From Leeia aquatica (lineage in GTDB: Bacteria; Pseudomonadota; Gammaproteobacteria; Burkholderiales; Leeiaceae): a stretch of DNA of 64,000 nt. Positions 48,568 to 55,996 of the stretch are shown one piece after another; position 1 is the first letter of the stretch; the number at the start of each line of letters is the position of its first letter. A program made the translations under genes and the position numbers. The notes under the pieces were generated by a model that had not been told where the DNA came from, made no database searches, and saw only the letters and a program-made list of their open reading frames with translations. The stretch covers positions 62,001 to 126,000 of the forward strand of contig NZ_JABAIM010000002.1 in assembly GCF_012641365.1 (NCBI RefSeq), read 5' to 3'.

Positions 48568-50232
48568 ATGCTGCGAGAAACCCTGAGTGCGATGCGTGAT
48601 CTCCCCCGCCTGCGGGAAGTCAGCTCGGTTTTGATTCGTTACGGCATGGGCGACTTCTTGCGTCGCTTGGGCATCACCGGCCTGCTGGAGCGTGCCGGGC
48701 AGATTTTGCACATTCCGAGCAAACCCGAGCGCGAGCAGCAGGAGGCCCCCGTACGCCTGCGCAAGGCGCTGGAGGAGCTGGGGCCCACCTACGTCAAGCT
48801 GGGCCAGGTACTGGCCACCCGCTCTGACCTGTTCGGGGCCGACTGGATTACCGAGTTCGAAAAGCTGCAAAGCCATGTCCCCCCGGTACCCTGGGAGGAA
48901 CTGCACCCCACCCTGACCTCGGCGCTGGGCAGTCCACCGGAAACCCTGTTCGCCCAGATCAACCCGGAGCCCTTGGGGGCAGGCTCCATTGCGCAAGTTC
49001 ATCTGGCGCAGTTGCATAATGGTGATGCGGTCGTGGTCAAGGTGCGCCGCCCCGGCATTCGCCCCAAAATCGACGCTGACCTGCGCATCCTTGGCTACAT
49101 TGCCCAGCTGGTCGAGCTGGAGTTTCCGGAAACGCGCCGTTACCGTCCCACCCAGATCGTCGAGCAATTCGCCAAGTCGCTGCGCCGCGAGCTGGACTTG
49201 GCTACCGAAGCGCGCAATATGCAGCGCTTTGCCGCCAATTTCGCAGACGATCCGCACATTCTGGTACCCCAAGTGTATTGGGAGTACACCAACGAACACG
49301 TCAATGTACAGCAGTGGATTCAGGGCATCCCCGGCAACCAGCTGTCAGAGCTGGCTCCTAATGGGCTGGATCGCCGTACGCTGGCGGCACGTGGTGCCGA
49401 TAGCGTATTGAAGATGATCCTGATCGACGGCTACTTTCATGCCGACCCCCACCCCGGCAATGTGTTCTACCTGCCCAGCAACCGCATTGCCTTCATTGAC
49501 TTTGGCATGGTGGGCTGGCTGTCGCAGACAAGGCGCGATCAGGTGGTGGACCTGCTGGCGGCACTCTCCCGCCGCGACGCCTATGGCATTGCCGATGTGC
49601 TGCAGGAGTGGGTGTCCGGCAATACGCTGGACGATGAACAGCTGGCCTCTGACATCAACGAATTCATTTTCAACTATGAACATGTCTCCCTGCAGGACCT
49701 GCGCATTACCAGCCTGCTGACCGACATTGTGACCATCATGCGCGAGCATGAAATTGCCCTGCCTGCAGACATGACCTTGCTGTTCAAGGCCCTGATTACC
49801 CTGGAAGGCCTGGGCCGCCAGCTGGACCCGCAATTCCAGATGGTGGAGCACCTGACGCCCTATGTGAAAAAGGTCATCCTGCACCGTTTCCACCCGGAAA
49901 CCCTGCTGGCCAAAGGCAAGCATGGCTTGCGGGAAGCTTTTGGGCTACTGTCTGGCGTACCGCGCGACCTGGGGCGTTTGCTAAAAGAGTTACGCCGCGG
50001 CAATGTACGCATTGACCTGGACCTGAAACGGCTGGACAGCTTTGGCCATCAGCTCGACAAAAGCGCCAATCGGCTAACCCTGGGGATCGTGACTGCCGCG
50101 CTGATCATCGGCTCCTCGATTGCCATGACGGTACCGGGCGGGCCCAAGACCTTTGGCCTGATTGCCTTCATTCTGGCGTTCTTCAACAGCCTGTGGATCA
50201 TTTTTTCGATCTGGCGATCCGGTAAAAACTGA
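48568..50232 (+). CDS. ubiB: UbiB/ABC1-family kinase-like protein
   Basis: A 554-residue atypical kinase required for ubiquinone synthesis. It has the KxGQ motif (YVKLGQ at about 75-80), a nucleotide loop PLGAGSIAQVH, HADPHPGNVF and FIDFGMVGWL. Two C-terminal membrane helices (about 500-545) end in WRSGKN. I prefer ATG 48568 with AAGGA 9 bases before it over the TTG at 48502, which would add 22 residues without family similarity. The downstream gene starts 25 bases later. Confidence 0.88.
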   Translation: MLRETLSAMRDLPRLREVSSVLIRYGMGDFLRRLGITGLLERAGQILHIPSKPEREQQEAPVRLRKALEELGPTYVKLGQVLATRSDLFGADWITEFEKLQSHVPPVPWEELHPTLTSALGSPPETLFAQINPEPLGAGSIAQVHLAQLHNGDAVVVKVRRPGIRPKIDADLRILGYIAQLVELEFPETRRYRPTQIVEQFAKSLRRELDLATEARNMQRFAANFADDPHILVPQVYWEYTNEHVNVQQWIQGIPGNQLSELAPNGLDRRTLAARGADSVLKMILIDGYFHADPHPGNVFYLPSNRIAFIDFGMVGWLSQTRRDQVVDLLAALSRRDAYGIADVLQEWVSGNTLDDEQLASDINEFIFNYEHVSLQDLRITSLLTDIVTIMREHEIALPADMTLLFKALITLEGLGRQLDPQFQMVEHLTPYVKKVILHRFHPETLLAKGKHGLREAFGLLSGVPRDLGRLLKELRRGNVRIDLDLKRLDSFGHQLDKSANRLTLGIVTAALIIGSSIAMTVPGGPKTFGLIAFILAFFNSLWIIFSIWRSGKN

Positions 50233-50257
50233 TCTGCTGCAACAGCGAGGAGGCCAT

Positions 50258-51028
50258 ATGCCACTGACACGTCGTGAACTCTGTAGCGGGCTGGTGCTGC
50301 TGGCCGCCTGCCCCGGCATGGCCCTGGCTGCAGGCCCGGTTAGCTTGACCCTGCATTACCGTCCAGCGCAAGATCTGCTGCCGGTACTGCGTGAGCAGTT
50401 CCCGCGGCTCAACCTCTCCGCCTGGCAAGGCCAGCTGCTGGCCAGCGGCGACCCGGCAGAGCTGGATCGCCTGCAACAGACCCTGCCCCTGCTGGACACC
50501 CCGGCGCGCCAGCTGCGCATTCAGCTGCGTCAGCGACTGACAGGCCAGGACGAGCAACAGCAATTTGAGCTACAAGGCCAGGTGACCATCGGTAAGCATG
50601 GGCAGCTCATTGTGGGTACCGGCAGCAGTTATATCGGGCAACAACAGGGACAGCGCTCACGAGAGCTGACCCAGACCCTGATGGGGCAAGCAGATACGCC
50701 ACTCGCCTTTAGCCTCAGCCAGCAACGGCTGATGACCCAAAACGGCAACAGCAGCTGGCAGGAAGCGCAAAGCGGTTTCACGCTGCAGGCCAGCGTACTG
50801 GGCGGCACCTATCGCGTCCAGCTCAGGCCACAGCTATCGGCATTTCAGGGCAATACGGTACAGCTGCAGCAATTACAGACCACCGTGGATGTGCCACAAC
50901 GCGGCTGGTTCGCCATTGGTGATGCACTGGAGCAGCTGGACCAACAGCAGCGGCAACTGCTGGGGCAACGCAGTACCGAGCGAACGCAGCAATATCAGGT
51001 CTGGATACAGATCGACACCCTGCCCTGA
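50258..51028 (+). CDS. secretin-domain-like periplasmic protein
   Basis: A 256-residue exported protein. A signal peptide with TRR and a hydrophobic core ends at GMALAAGP (about residue 26). It is followed by LHYRPAQDLLPVLREQFP and a Gln-rich segment resembling the N1 fold of secretins. A C-terminal half follows with alternating beta-strand periodicity (VQLRPQLSAF, TTVDVPQRGWFAIG). It has no full secretin pore. GAGGAGG precedes the ATG, 25 bases after ubiB. No secretion genes are near. Function unknown. Confidence 0.75.
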   Translation: MPLTRRELCSGLVLLAACPGMALAAGPVSLTLHYRPAQDLLPVLREQFPRLNLSAWQGQLLASGDPAELDRLQQTLPLLDTPARQLRIQLRQRLTGQDEQQQFELQGQVTIGKHGQLIVGTGSSYIGQQQGQRSRELTQTLMGQADTPLAFSLSQQRLMTQNGNSSWQEAQSGFTLQASVLGGTYRVQLRPQLSAFQGNTVQLQQLQTTVDVPQRGWFAIGDALEQLDQQQRQLLGQRSTERTQQYQVWIQIDTLP

Positions 51029-51059
51029 ACCCACTATTGAAAAAAAACCGCACAGGGGC

Positions 51060-51088
51060 TTGACCACAGGGCGGAAGGTCTTTAATAT
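51060..51088 (+). promoter_or_regulatory. sigma-70 promoter of the tRNA-Asn genes
   Basis: TTGACC, 17 bases, TAATAT, then a GC-rich discriminator (CGGCC) about 14 bases before the tRNA. A GC-rich discriminator is typical of stringently controlled stable-RNA promoters. Confidence 0.75.
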
Positions 51089-51102
51089 TCGGCCTCTCTT
51101 GT

Positions 51103-51178
51103 TCCCTGATAGCTCAGTCGGTAGAGCGACGGACTGTTAATCCGCAGGTCCCTGGTTCGAGTCCAGGTCGGGGAGCCA
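51103..51178 (+). tRNA. tRNA-Asn (GTT)
   Basis: A 76-base cloverleaf with encoded CCA. The acceptor stem pairs TCCCTGA with TCGGGGA, the anticodon stem-loop reads CGGACTGTTAATCCG, giving anticodon GTT, and the T loop is GGTTCGAGTCC. It is identical in sequence to the copy 28 bases downstream. Confidence 0.97.
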
Positions 51179-51206
51179 AGACACAATTCACGCAGTACAC
51201 ACCTGT

Positions 51207-51282
51207 TCCCTGATAGCTCAGTCGGTAGAGCGACGGACTGTTAATCCGCAGGTCCCTGGTTCGAGTCCAGGTCGGGGAGCCA
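51207..51282 (+). tRNA. tRNA-Asn (GTT), second identical copy
   Basis: A 76-base exact duplicate of the first tRNA-Asn, with the same acceptor stem, GTT anticodon and CCA end. The two share the base pair GT immediately before position 1, consistent with a tandem duplication. Both are probably read from the promoter at 51060. Confidence 0.97.
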
Positions 51283-51543
51283 TATCATCTTCGGCGTTTC
51301 AGCCAAATCACAAGCAAGCAAATCCTTACACCGGAAAGCCAGTATCGCGGCATTTCTGCACGTGCCCGTCACACCCTCTCAGCGCCAGACTCCAACAAGA
51401 CAGACCAGCTCAAGCCACTTTCTCATGGCACATGCGTTGCCTGTGCATGCAAAAAACGCTATCCGACACTGCGTCCAGTACGGCACGCCAAAGCAATGAG
51501 CCACCTTTTCTGCAAGCCGCAGAAACAACACTTAAATCAGCAG
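51283..51543. other. gap between tRNA-Asn and tRNA-Pro terminator
   Basis: About 260 bases with no tRNA, terminator, promoter or ORF that I can support. Short open frames here lack ribosome sites and family signatures. Confidence 0.5.
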
Positions 51544-51564
51544 GAAAACAGGCCGAACCGGCCA
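51544..51564 (-). terminator. short terminator after tRNA-Pro
   Basis: GGCCG and CGGCC around a 3-base loop, followed on the minus strand by TGTTTTCC. It lies 24 bases past the tRNA-Pro 3' end. Confidence 0.65.
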
Positions 51565-51587
51565 GAGAAACACGAGAAAAACAGAGA

Positions 51588-51664
51588 TGGTCGGGGTGGA
51601 GAGATTCGAACTCCCGACCCACTGGTCCCAAACCAGTTGCGCTACCAGGCTGCGCTACACCCCG
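51588..51664 (-). tRNA. tRNA-Pro (TGG)
   Basis: A 77-base tRNA on the minus strand. The acceptor stem starts CGGGGTG, the anticodon stem-loop is ACTGGTTTGGGACCAGT with anticodon TGG, the T loop is GAGTTCGAATCTC, and the CCA end is encoded. It has its own strong promoter and terminator. Confidence 0.97.
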
Positions 51665-51678
51665 ACCGAGAGCCAGAG

Positions 51679-51707
51679 ACTATACCGTGTGTTGCGCACC
51701 GCGTCAA
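51679..51707 (-). promoter_or_regulatory. sigma-70 promoter of tRNA-Pro
   Basis: TTGACG, 17 bases, TATAGT on the minus strand, 15 bases before the tRNA 5' end. It is one of the best promoters in the window. It sits in the gap upstream of folD. Confidence 0.78.
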
Positions 51708-51777
51708 ATACCGAAATGAGAAAAGCGGTTTTATGCGATAATGGCGGCTCCCCGGTGCAAAGAGAGCCTACTTCCCC

Positions 51778-52629
51778 ATGAGCGCACGCATTCTGGACGG
51801 CAAAGCCGTCGCCGCCCGTATCATTGAGCAACTGGCCCAGCAGACCGAGCGTCTGACCCAGGCTGGCAAACGCCCGCCCGCGCTGGCCGTGGTGCTGGTT
51901 GGCGAAGATCCGGCCTCCGCCATCTACGTGCGCAGCAAGAAGCAGGATTGCGCCAAATCCGGCATTCGCTCCATCTCCCATGAATTGCCTGCCAGCACCA
52001 GCCAGGAAGCACTGCTGGCGCTGGTGCACAGTCTGAATGCCGACCCGGAAGTGGACGGTATTCTGGTGCAATTGCCACTACCGGCGCATATCGACGCCGA
52101 TGCGATTACCGCTGCCATTGACCCCGCCAAGGATGTGGATGGTTTCCACTCCTACAATATTGGCCGTCTGGCCCAGAAAATGCCGACACTTCGCCCCTGC
52201 ACCCCCAAGGGCATGATGACCCTGCTGGCTGAAACGGGTGAAAACCTGGTCGGCAAGGATGCAGTGGTGGTCGGCGCCAGCAATATTGTTGGCCGGCCCA
52301 TGGCCCTGGAGCTGCTGATGGCCCGTTGCACGGTAACCATCTGCCACAGTGCCACGCATGACCTGCCCGCCAAGGTACGCGGTGCCGACATTGTGGTGGC
52401 CGCTGTCGGCCGCCCACAGTTTGTGAAGGGCGACTGGATCAAGCCGGGGGCCATCGTGCTGGATGTGGGCATCAACCGGCTGGATGATGATCGCATCACC
52501 GGTGATATTGAATATGAGGTCGCACGCGAGCGCGCCAGCTGGATCACGCCAGTACCGGGTGGCGTAGGCCCGATGACACGCGCCTCATTGATGGAAAACA
52601 CCTTCATCGCGGCGGGTCATACCCTCTGA
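51778..52629 (+). CDS. folD: bifunctional methylenetetrahydrofolate dehydrogenase/cyclohydrolase
   Basis: Makes 10-formyl-THF from 5,10-methylene-THF with NADP. The 283 residues include [18 protein letters not shown] with the key Lys, [11 protein letters not shown], and [16 protein letters not shown] for NADP. The ending [17 protein letters not shown] is the FolD signature. It complements the purU step at 5 kb. The gene is convergent with the protease gene, 10 bases apart. Confidence 0.97.
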   Translation: MSARILDGKAVAARIIEQLAQQTERLTQAGKRPPALAVVLVGEDPASAIYVRSKKQDCAKSGIRSISHELPASTSQEALLALVHSLNADPEVDGILVQLPLPAHIDADAITAAIDPAKDVDGFHSYNIGRLAQKMPTLRPCTPKGMMTLLAETGENLVGKDAVVVGASNIVGRPMALELLMARCTVTICHSATHDLPAKVRGADIVVAAVGRPQFVKGDWIKPGAIVLDVGINRLDDDRITGDIEYEVARERASWITPVPGGVGPMTRASLMENTFIAAGHTL

Positions 52630-52639
52630 TCCGGCACAT

Positions 52640-53407
52640 TTAATCCGGCAAGTAGCGACGCAGCCAGCCCTGCATCCCCGTGAGGCTGGCGGCCCGGTTA
52701 TCCTCATGCGCCCGGTCTGCGGCGGCGGGCGCAGAGCTTTGTACGCCGATCAGCACCCATTGCCCGTCCTGCTGCATCAGCAACGGCGAGCCACTGTCCC
52801 CAGCCAGGGTATCACAACGGTGGGTCAGCACATGGTCAGGTGTCAGCGCAGTCACCCGGCACCCCGGATGCCCCAGTAGATGGGTCTGGTCATCGTCCGG
52901 ATAGCCTGCCTGGGTCACACGCCAGCCCGTCTTGGCGAGGGCTTGCCGCAGATCAGCCTGATTGCCTTTGAACAGGGCAATGGGCTGTATCGGGAGCGCA
53001 TATTGCAAGTGCAACAGCGCGTAATCCAGTGATGAAGCTTCGTTGCGGATGGACAAACCATCTGCATGTACGCGCAGGCCCGCACGCAAAGCGGGCTGTA
53101 GATAGCGCTTCACCACCCGCACATGGGCTGCCACCCGCTTCCCCTCCAGACCAAAGTCCACGCCTATAACCGGGTCTGGCCTGCCCTTCTCATCAAACAA
53201 GCAATGCCCGGCTGTCAGTACCCATTGCGGCGCGACCAGACTGACCGTACAAATCTGTCCGGAGCGGGTCTCCAGTTGACCCAACGCAGACCATGGAGCC
53301 TGCTGCACCGGCATGCGCACTCGTTCGTCGCGCCCAAAGAACAAAGGGTTTGCCTGTGCCAGCGCGCTACACATCAGCATCCCGATGGCCCATCTCAGGT
53401 ACGACAT
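52640..53407 (-). CDS. secreted trypsin-like serine protease
   Basis: A 255-residue chymotrypsin-fold protease. A signal peptide (about 1-19, ending ALAQA) leads to the mature domain. The triad is His68 in LTAGHC, Asp128 in LDYAL and Ser205 in GDSGSP, and cysteines at 53, 69, 183 and 198 can form two disulphides. There is no PDZ domain, so it is not a DegP type. Substrate unknown; periplasmic or extracellular. Confidence 0.9.
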   Translation of the reverse strand: MSYLRWAIGMLMCSALAQANPLFFGRDERVRMPVQQAPWSALGQLETRSGQICTVSLVAPQWVLTAGHCLFDEKGRPDPVIGVDFGLEGKRVAAHVRVVKRYLQPALRAGLRVHADGLSIRNEASSLDYALLHLQYALPIQPIALFKGNQADLRQALAKTGWRVTQAGYPDDDQTHLLGHPGCRVTALTPDHVLTHRCDTLAGDSGSPLLMQQDGQWVLIGVQSSAPAAADRAHEDNRAASLTGMQGWLRRYLPD

Positions 53408-53427
53408 GACCTGCTCCTGAATTCCAT

Positions 53428-53466
53428 CCCAAAAACAAACCGGGTGGCCTGATCAGGCCACCCGGC
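53428..53466 (-). terminator. terminator after the Asr-like gene
   Basis: A perfect 26-base palindrome (CCGGGTGGCCTGA and its complement, no loop bases left over), followed on the minus strand by GTTTGTTTTTGGG. It begins about 45 bases after the asr stop. Confidence 0.88.
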
Positions 53467-53511
53467 TGTGCGGTAACATCTGCAGCCAATGCTTGCAGCA
53501 GCTTATCCGGC

Positions 53512-53802
53512 TTACTTGGCGGCCTTCTTGTGCTTCTTGGTGGCCTGGGTCTTTTGCTCCGGCTTCTTGGCTACCTTCTTGTGCTTCTTGGCAGCCTGGG
53601 TCTTTTGCTCCGGCTTCTTCTCAGCCTTCTTCACCACTTTTTTGGCAGCTTTCTTTTCAGCTTTCTTGGCTTCCGGCTTGGCAGCCGCGGTGGAGGCCGG
53701 AGCTTCAGCCACCGGAGCAGCAGCCGGCTTGGTGGCTGGGGTGGTAGCGAACACCGAGGTGGACAGGGCGGCAGCAATGATCATGGAAACCAGTTTGTTC
53801 AT
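53512..53802 (-). CDS. asr: acid-shock protein Asr-like, Lys/Ala-rich periplasmic
   Basis: A 96-residue protein. A signal peptide (MNKLVSMIIAAALSTSVFA) is followed by a Thr/Pro/Ala stretch and a very basic tail of Lys, Ala, Gln and His. The unit KKPEQKTQAAKKHKK recurs twice, the pattern of enterobacterial Asr. Asr is a periplasmic basic protein induced strongly by acid. I set the start at ATG 53802, after AGAGAGG; the longer frame to 53976 crosses the regulatory region. It is divergent from rstAB with an RstA box between. The length and repeats fit; orthology is inferred. Confidence 0.85.
   Translation of the reverse strand: MNKLVSMIIAAALSTSVFATTPATKPAAAPVAEAPASTAAAKPEAKKAEKKAAKKVVKKAEKKPEQKTQAAKKHKKVAKKPEQKTQATKKHKKAAK
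53523..53624 (-). repeat. tandem 51-base repeat inside asr
   Basis: Two copies of a 51-base (17-residue) unit, at 53523-53573 and 53574-53624, encode KKPEQKTQAAKKHKKVA and a near-identical copy. The copies differ at a few bases. Repeat number may vary between strains. Confidence 0.8.
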
Positions 53803-53916
53803 GATAAACCTCTCTTTGTATACGCTTGAACTTGCCACCACCAAACCGGCGGTAGCATCGTGAGTCACATTGAGCCACAATCCAGCACTAGCTTCCGTTT
53901 CCAAATGTTTCGGCTG

Positions 53917-53930
53917 TGTAACGACATGTA
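53917..53930 (-). promoter_or_regulatory. RstA box between asr and rstA
   Basis: The minus strand reads TACATGTCGTTACA, an exact match to the enterobacterial RstA consensus TACATNTNGTTACA. On the plus strand it appears as TGTAAC repeated with 4 bases between, the direct repeat expected for an OmpR-family dimer. It lies 115 bases before asr and 44 bases before rstA, so it can act on both. Confidence 0.8.
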
Positions 53931-53974
53931 ACAACAGATGGCAACAATCACCGTGCTGACCGACAATACAGGGC

Positions 53975-54685
53975 ATGAACTCGACCCTGGTTTTTGTGGA
54001 AGACGATGCCGAGCTGGGTGCCTTGATTGCCCAGTTTCTGGGGCAACATGGATTGGAGGTTCAACTCTGCCCGCGTGGTGATGTGGCGGTGGAAACCATC
54101 CTGCGCCTGCAACCTGCGCTGGTGCTGCTCGACATCATGCTGCCCGGCAAGGATGGCCTCACGGTATGTCGCGAGCTACGCCCCCAATACACCGGCCCCA
54201 TCATCATGCTCACCTCACTCGATAGTGATATGAACCAGATCCTGGCGCTGGAAATCGGGGCGAATGATTTCGTGCTCAAAACGGCCCCGCCCACCATTCT
54301 GCTGGCCCGTATCCGCAGTCAGCTGCGGCAGAGCGCAAGCACGGTGGCCCCCCCGCTGCAGGCACTCAAGCCAGCCAGCAGCCTGTCTGTCGGACCATTG
54401 ACGCTGGACCTGACTCAGCGGGAGGCCTGGCTGCAACAACAGGCACTGCACCTGTCGACCACCGACTTCGACCTGTTGCACCTGCTGGTGTCCAGTGCCG
54501 GGCAGGTGCTCAGCCGGGATGAACTGCTGCACGCCATGCGTGGCCTCAGCTATGATGGTATCGACCGCAGCATTGACATCGCCATCTCCCGCCTGCGCAA
54601 GAAGCTGGGAGATGACCCGCATGAGCCACGACTGATCAAGACCGTACGCAACAAGGGCTACCTGTTGATGGCGACAGGGTGGTAA
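53975..54685 (+). CDS. rstA: response regulator RstA
   Basis: An OmpR-family regulator of 236 residues. The receiver has VFVEDDAELG (Asp10, Asp11), Asp53 in LLDIMLPGKDG and a Lys in FVLKTAPP. The winged-helix domain ends with the DRSIDIAISRLRKKL and IKTVRNKGYLL signature. Segments such as MLPGKDG, LTSDLDSDMN-like TSLDSDMNQILALE and RPYDGLDR-like SYDGIDRS follow E. coli RstA closely. It is encoded 3 bases before rstB. It probably binds the RstA box upstream and drives asr. Confidence 0.93.
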   Translation: MNSTLVFVEDDAELGALIAQFLGQHGLEVQLCPRGDVAVETILRLQPALVLLDIMLPGKDGLTVCRELRPQYTGPIIMLTSLDSDMNQILALEIGANDFVLKTAPPTILLARIRSQLRQSASTVAPPLQALKPASSLSVGPLTLDLTQREAWLQQQALHLSTTDFDLLHLLVSSAGQVLSRDELLHAMRGLSYDGIDRSIDIAISRLRKKLGDDPHEPRLIKTVRNKGYLLMATGW

Positions 54686-54688
54686 TAC

Positions 54689-55996
54689 ATGCGCCGCCTG
54701 TTTACCCAATTCTATCTGTTGCTGATTGCCGCCTTTCTGGTGGTGGTGATCCTGATAGGCGGGATCTATCAACGGGTGGTGCAAAATGCGGGGGACCGCT
54801 ATCTGGTCGACCTGATGACCTCCGCACTATCGCAAATCAGTACAGAGCTCAAGGATGTCCCCCCCGAGAAATGGCAGCAGGCGCTAGCGGCCAACGATCG
54901 CAACCTGTCGTTTCGTCTACGCATTGAGTCCCTCAGCCACTTTGACCTCAGTCCGAATGATCGCCGCGAACTGCGTCGCGGCAATATCGTCATGCTGGAG
55001 AAAGACTACCTGTTTCTGCAGAGCATGCCGGATGCCCGCTATGTGCTGGTAGCCGGACCCTTGCGCTACCTGATGTTTCTCGACGAACTGCAATGGCTGG
55101 ACTACCTGCTGATGGTACTGATTGGTCTGGTACTGTCGCTGGTCGTGCTGGTGCGTCTGTATCCGCTGTGGAAAGACCTCAGCGCACTGGAACGCGCTTC
55201 CCGCCTGTTTTCTGCCAACCGGCTGGACATACAGGTCGAGCTGCGCAAGCGCTCCAGCATCCGCCCACTGGGTGAGGCCTTCAACCATATGCTGCAACGT
55301 ATCCAGCAGCTTCTGCACAGCAAGAAGGCGCTCACCGATGCCGTGGCCCACGAGCTGCGCACCCCGCTCAGCCGGGTGCGTTATCGGCTGGCCATGCTGC
55401 AGGGGCATGATGACCCGACAATCCTCCATACCTGCTCGGCGATTGAGCGGGACCTGAGTGAGGTAGAAGCCATGATCGACGAAATGTTGATCCATGCCCG
55501 ACTGAACAGCCCGCAGACACCATTACAGAAAGAATGGCTGAGTGTGGCCAACTGGATGGAGGAGCGTCTGCTCAAGGCGCGGGTACTCACCCCCGGCCTG
55601 CGCTGGCACTGGCTTCGGATGGGCGAAACCCCCGAGCAACTGCAGGCTGACAACCGCCTGTTGGCTCGCGCAGTTGACAACCTGCTGGCCAACGCCAGCC
55701 GCTACGCCCGGCAGCAAATCATGATCAGTGTCGTGATGCTGGACGGGCACTATCGGCTGGCCGTCGAGGACGATGGCGAGGGTATTGCCGAAGCCGATCG
55801 CGAGCGGGTATTTGATCCCTTTGTCCGCCTGGATGACAGCCGCGATCGCAAAACGGGCGGTCACGGCCTGGGTTTGGCCATTGTTGCCGGGGTCGCCACC
55901 GCACACGGTGGCCAAGCCCGGGTCGAGACCTCGGCGCTCGGGGGTGCGCGCTTTGTGATCGAGTGGCCAGCGCAGCCCCGTGCCGACGCCCCTTAA
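54689..55996 (+). CDS. rstB: sensor histidine kinase RstB
   Basis: A 435-residue kinase. The first membrane segment covers about 7-28, a periplasmic sensor about 29-133 (MTSALSQISTELKDVPPEKW and NLSFRLRIESLS, matching E. coli RstB), and the second membrane segment about 137-157. A HAMP follows, then the H-box AVAHELRTPLSR with His221, an N-box DNLLANASRY, EDDGEGIA and GGHGLGLAIV. In E. coli RstB reports to PhoQ-regulated acid and magnesium stress. Its last 4 bases overlap the convergent permease gene. Confidence 0.93.
   Translation: MRRLFTQFYLLLIAAFLVVVILIGGIYQRVVQNAGDRYLVDLMTSALSQISTELKDVPPEKWQQALAANDRNLSFRLRIESLSHFDLSPNDRRELRRGNIVMLEKDYLFLQSMPDARYVLVAGPLRYLMFLDELQWLDYLLMVLIGLVLSLVVLVRLYPLWKDLSALERASRLFSANRLDIQVELRKRSSIRPLGEAFNHMLQRIQQLLHSKKALTDAVAHELRTPLSRVRYRLAMLQGHDDPTILHTCSAIERDLSEVEAMIDEMLIHARLNSPQTPLQKEWLSVANWMEERLLKARVLTPGLRWHWLRMGETPEQLQADNRLLARAVDNLLANASRYARQQIMISVVMLDGHYRLAVEDDGEGIAEADRERVFDPFVRLDDSRDRKTGGHGLGLAIVAGVATAHGGQARVETSALGGARFVIEWPAQPRADAP

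Noticed and set aside
51103-51664. Integration site for a genomic island at the tRNA genes
   Set aside because: Flanking genes are conserved housekeeping genes and no integrase or direct repeat of a tRNA end is seen, apart from the complete tandem tRNA copy.
53523-53624. CRISPR-like or satellite repeat
   Set aside because: The two 51-base copies are in frame and encode the Asr repeat; there are no spacers.
53803-53976. N-terminal extension of the Asr-like protein
   Set aside because: It would make the RstA box coding and destroy the signal peptide; ATG 53802 has a good ribosome site.
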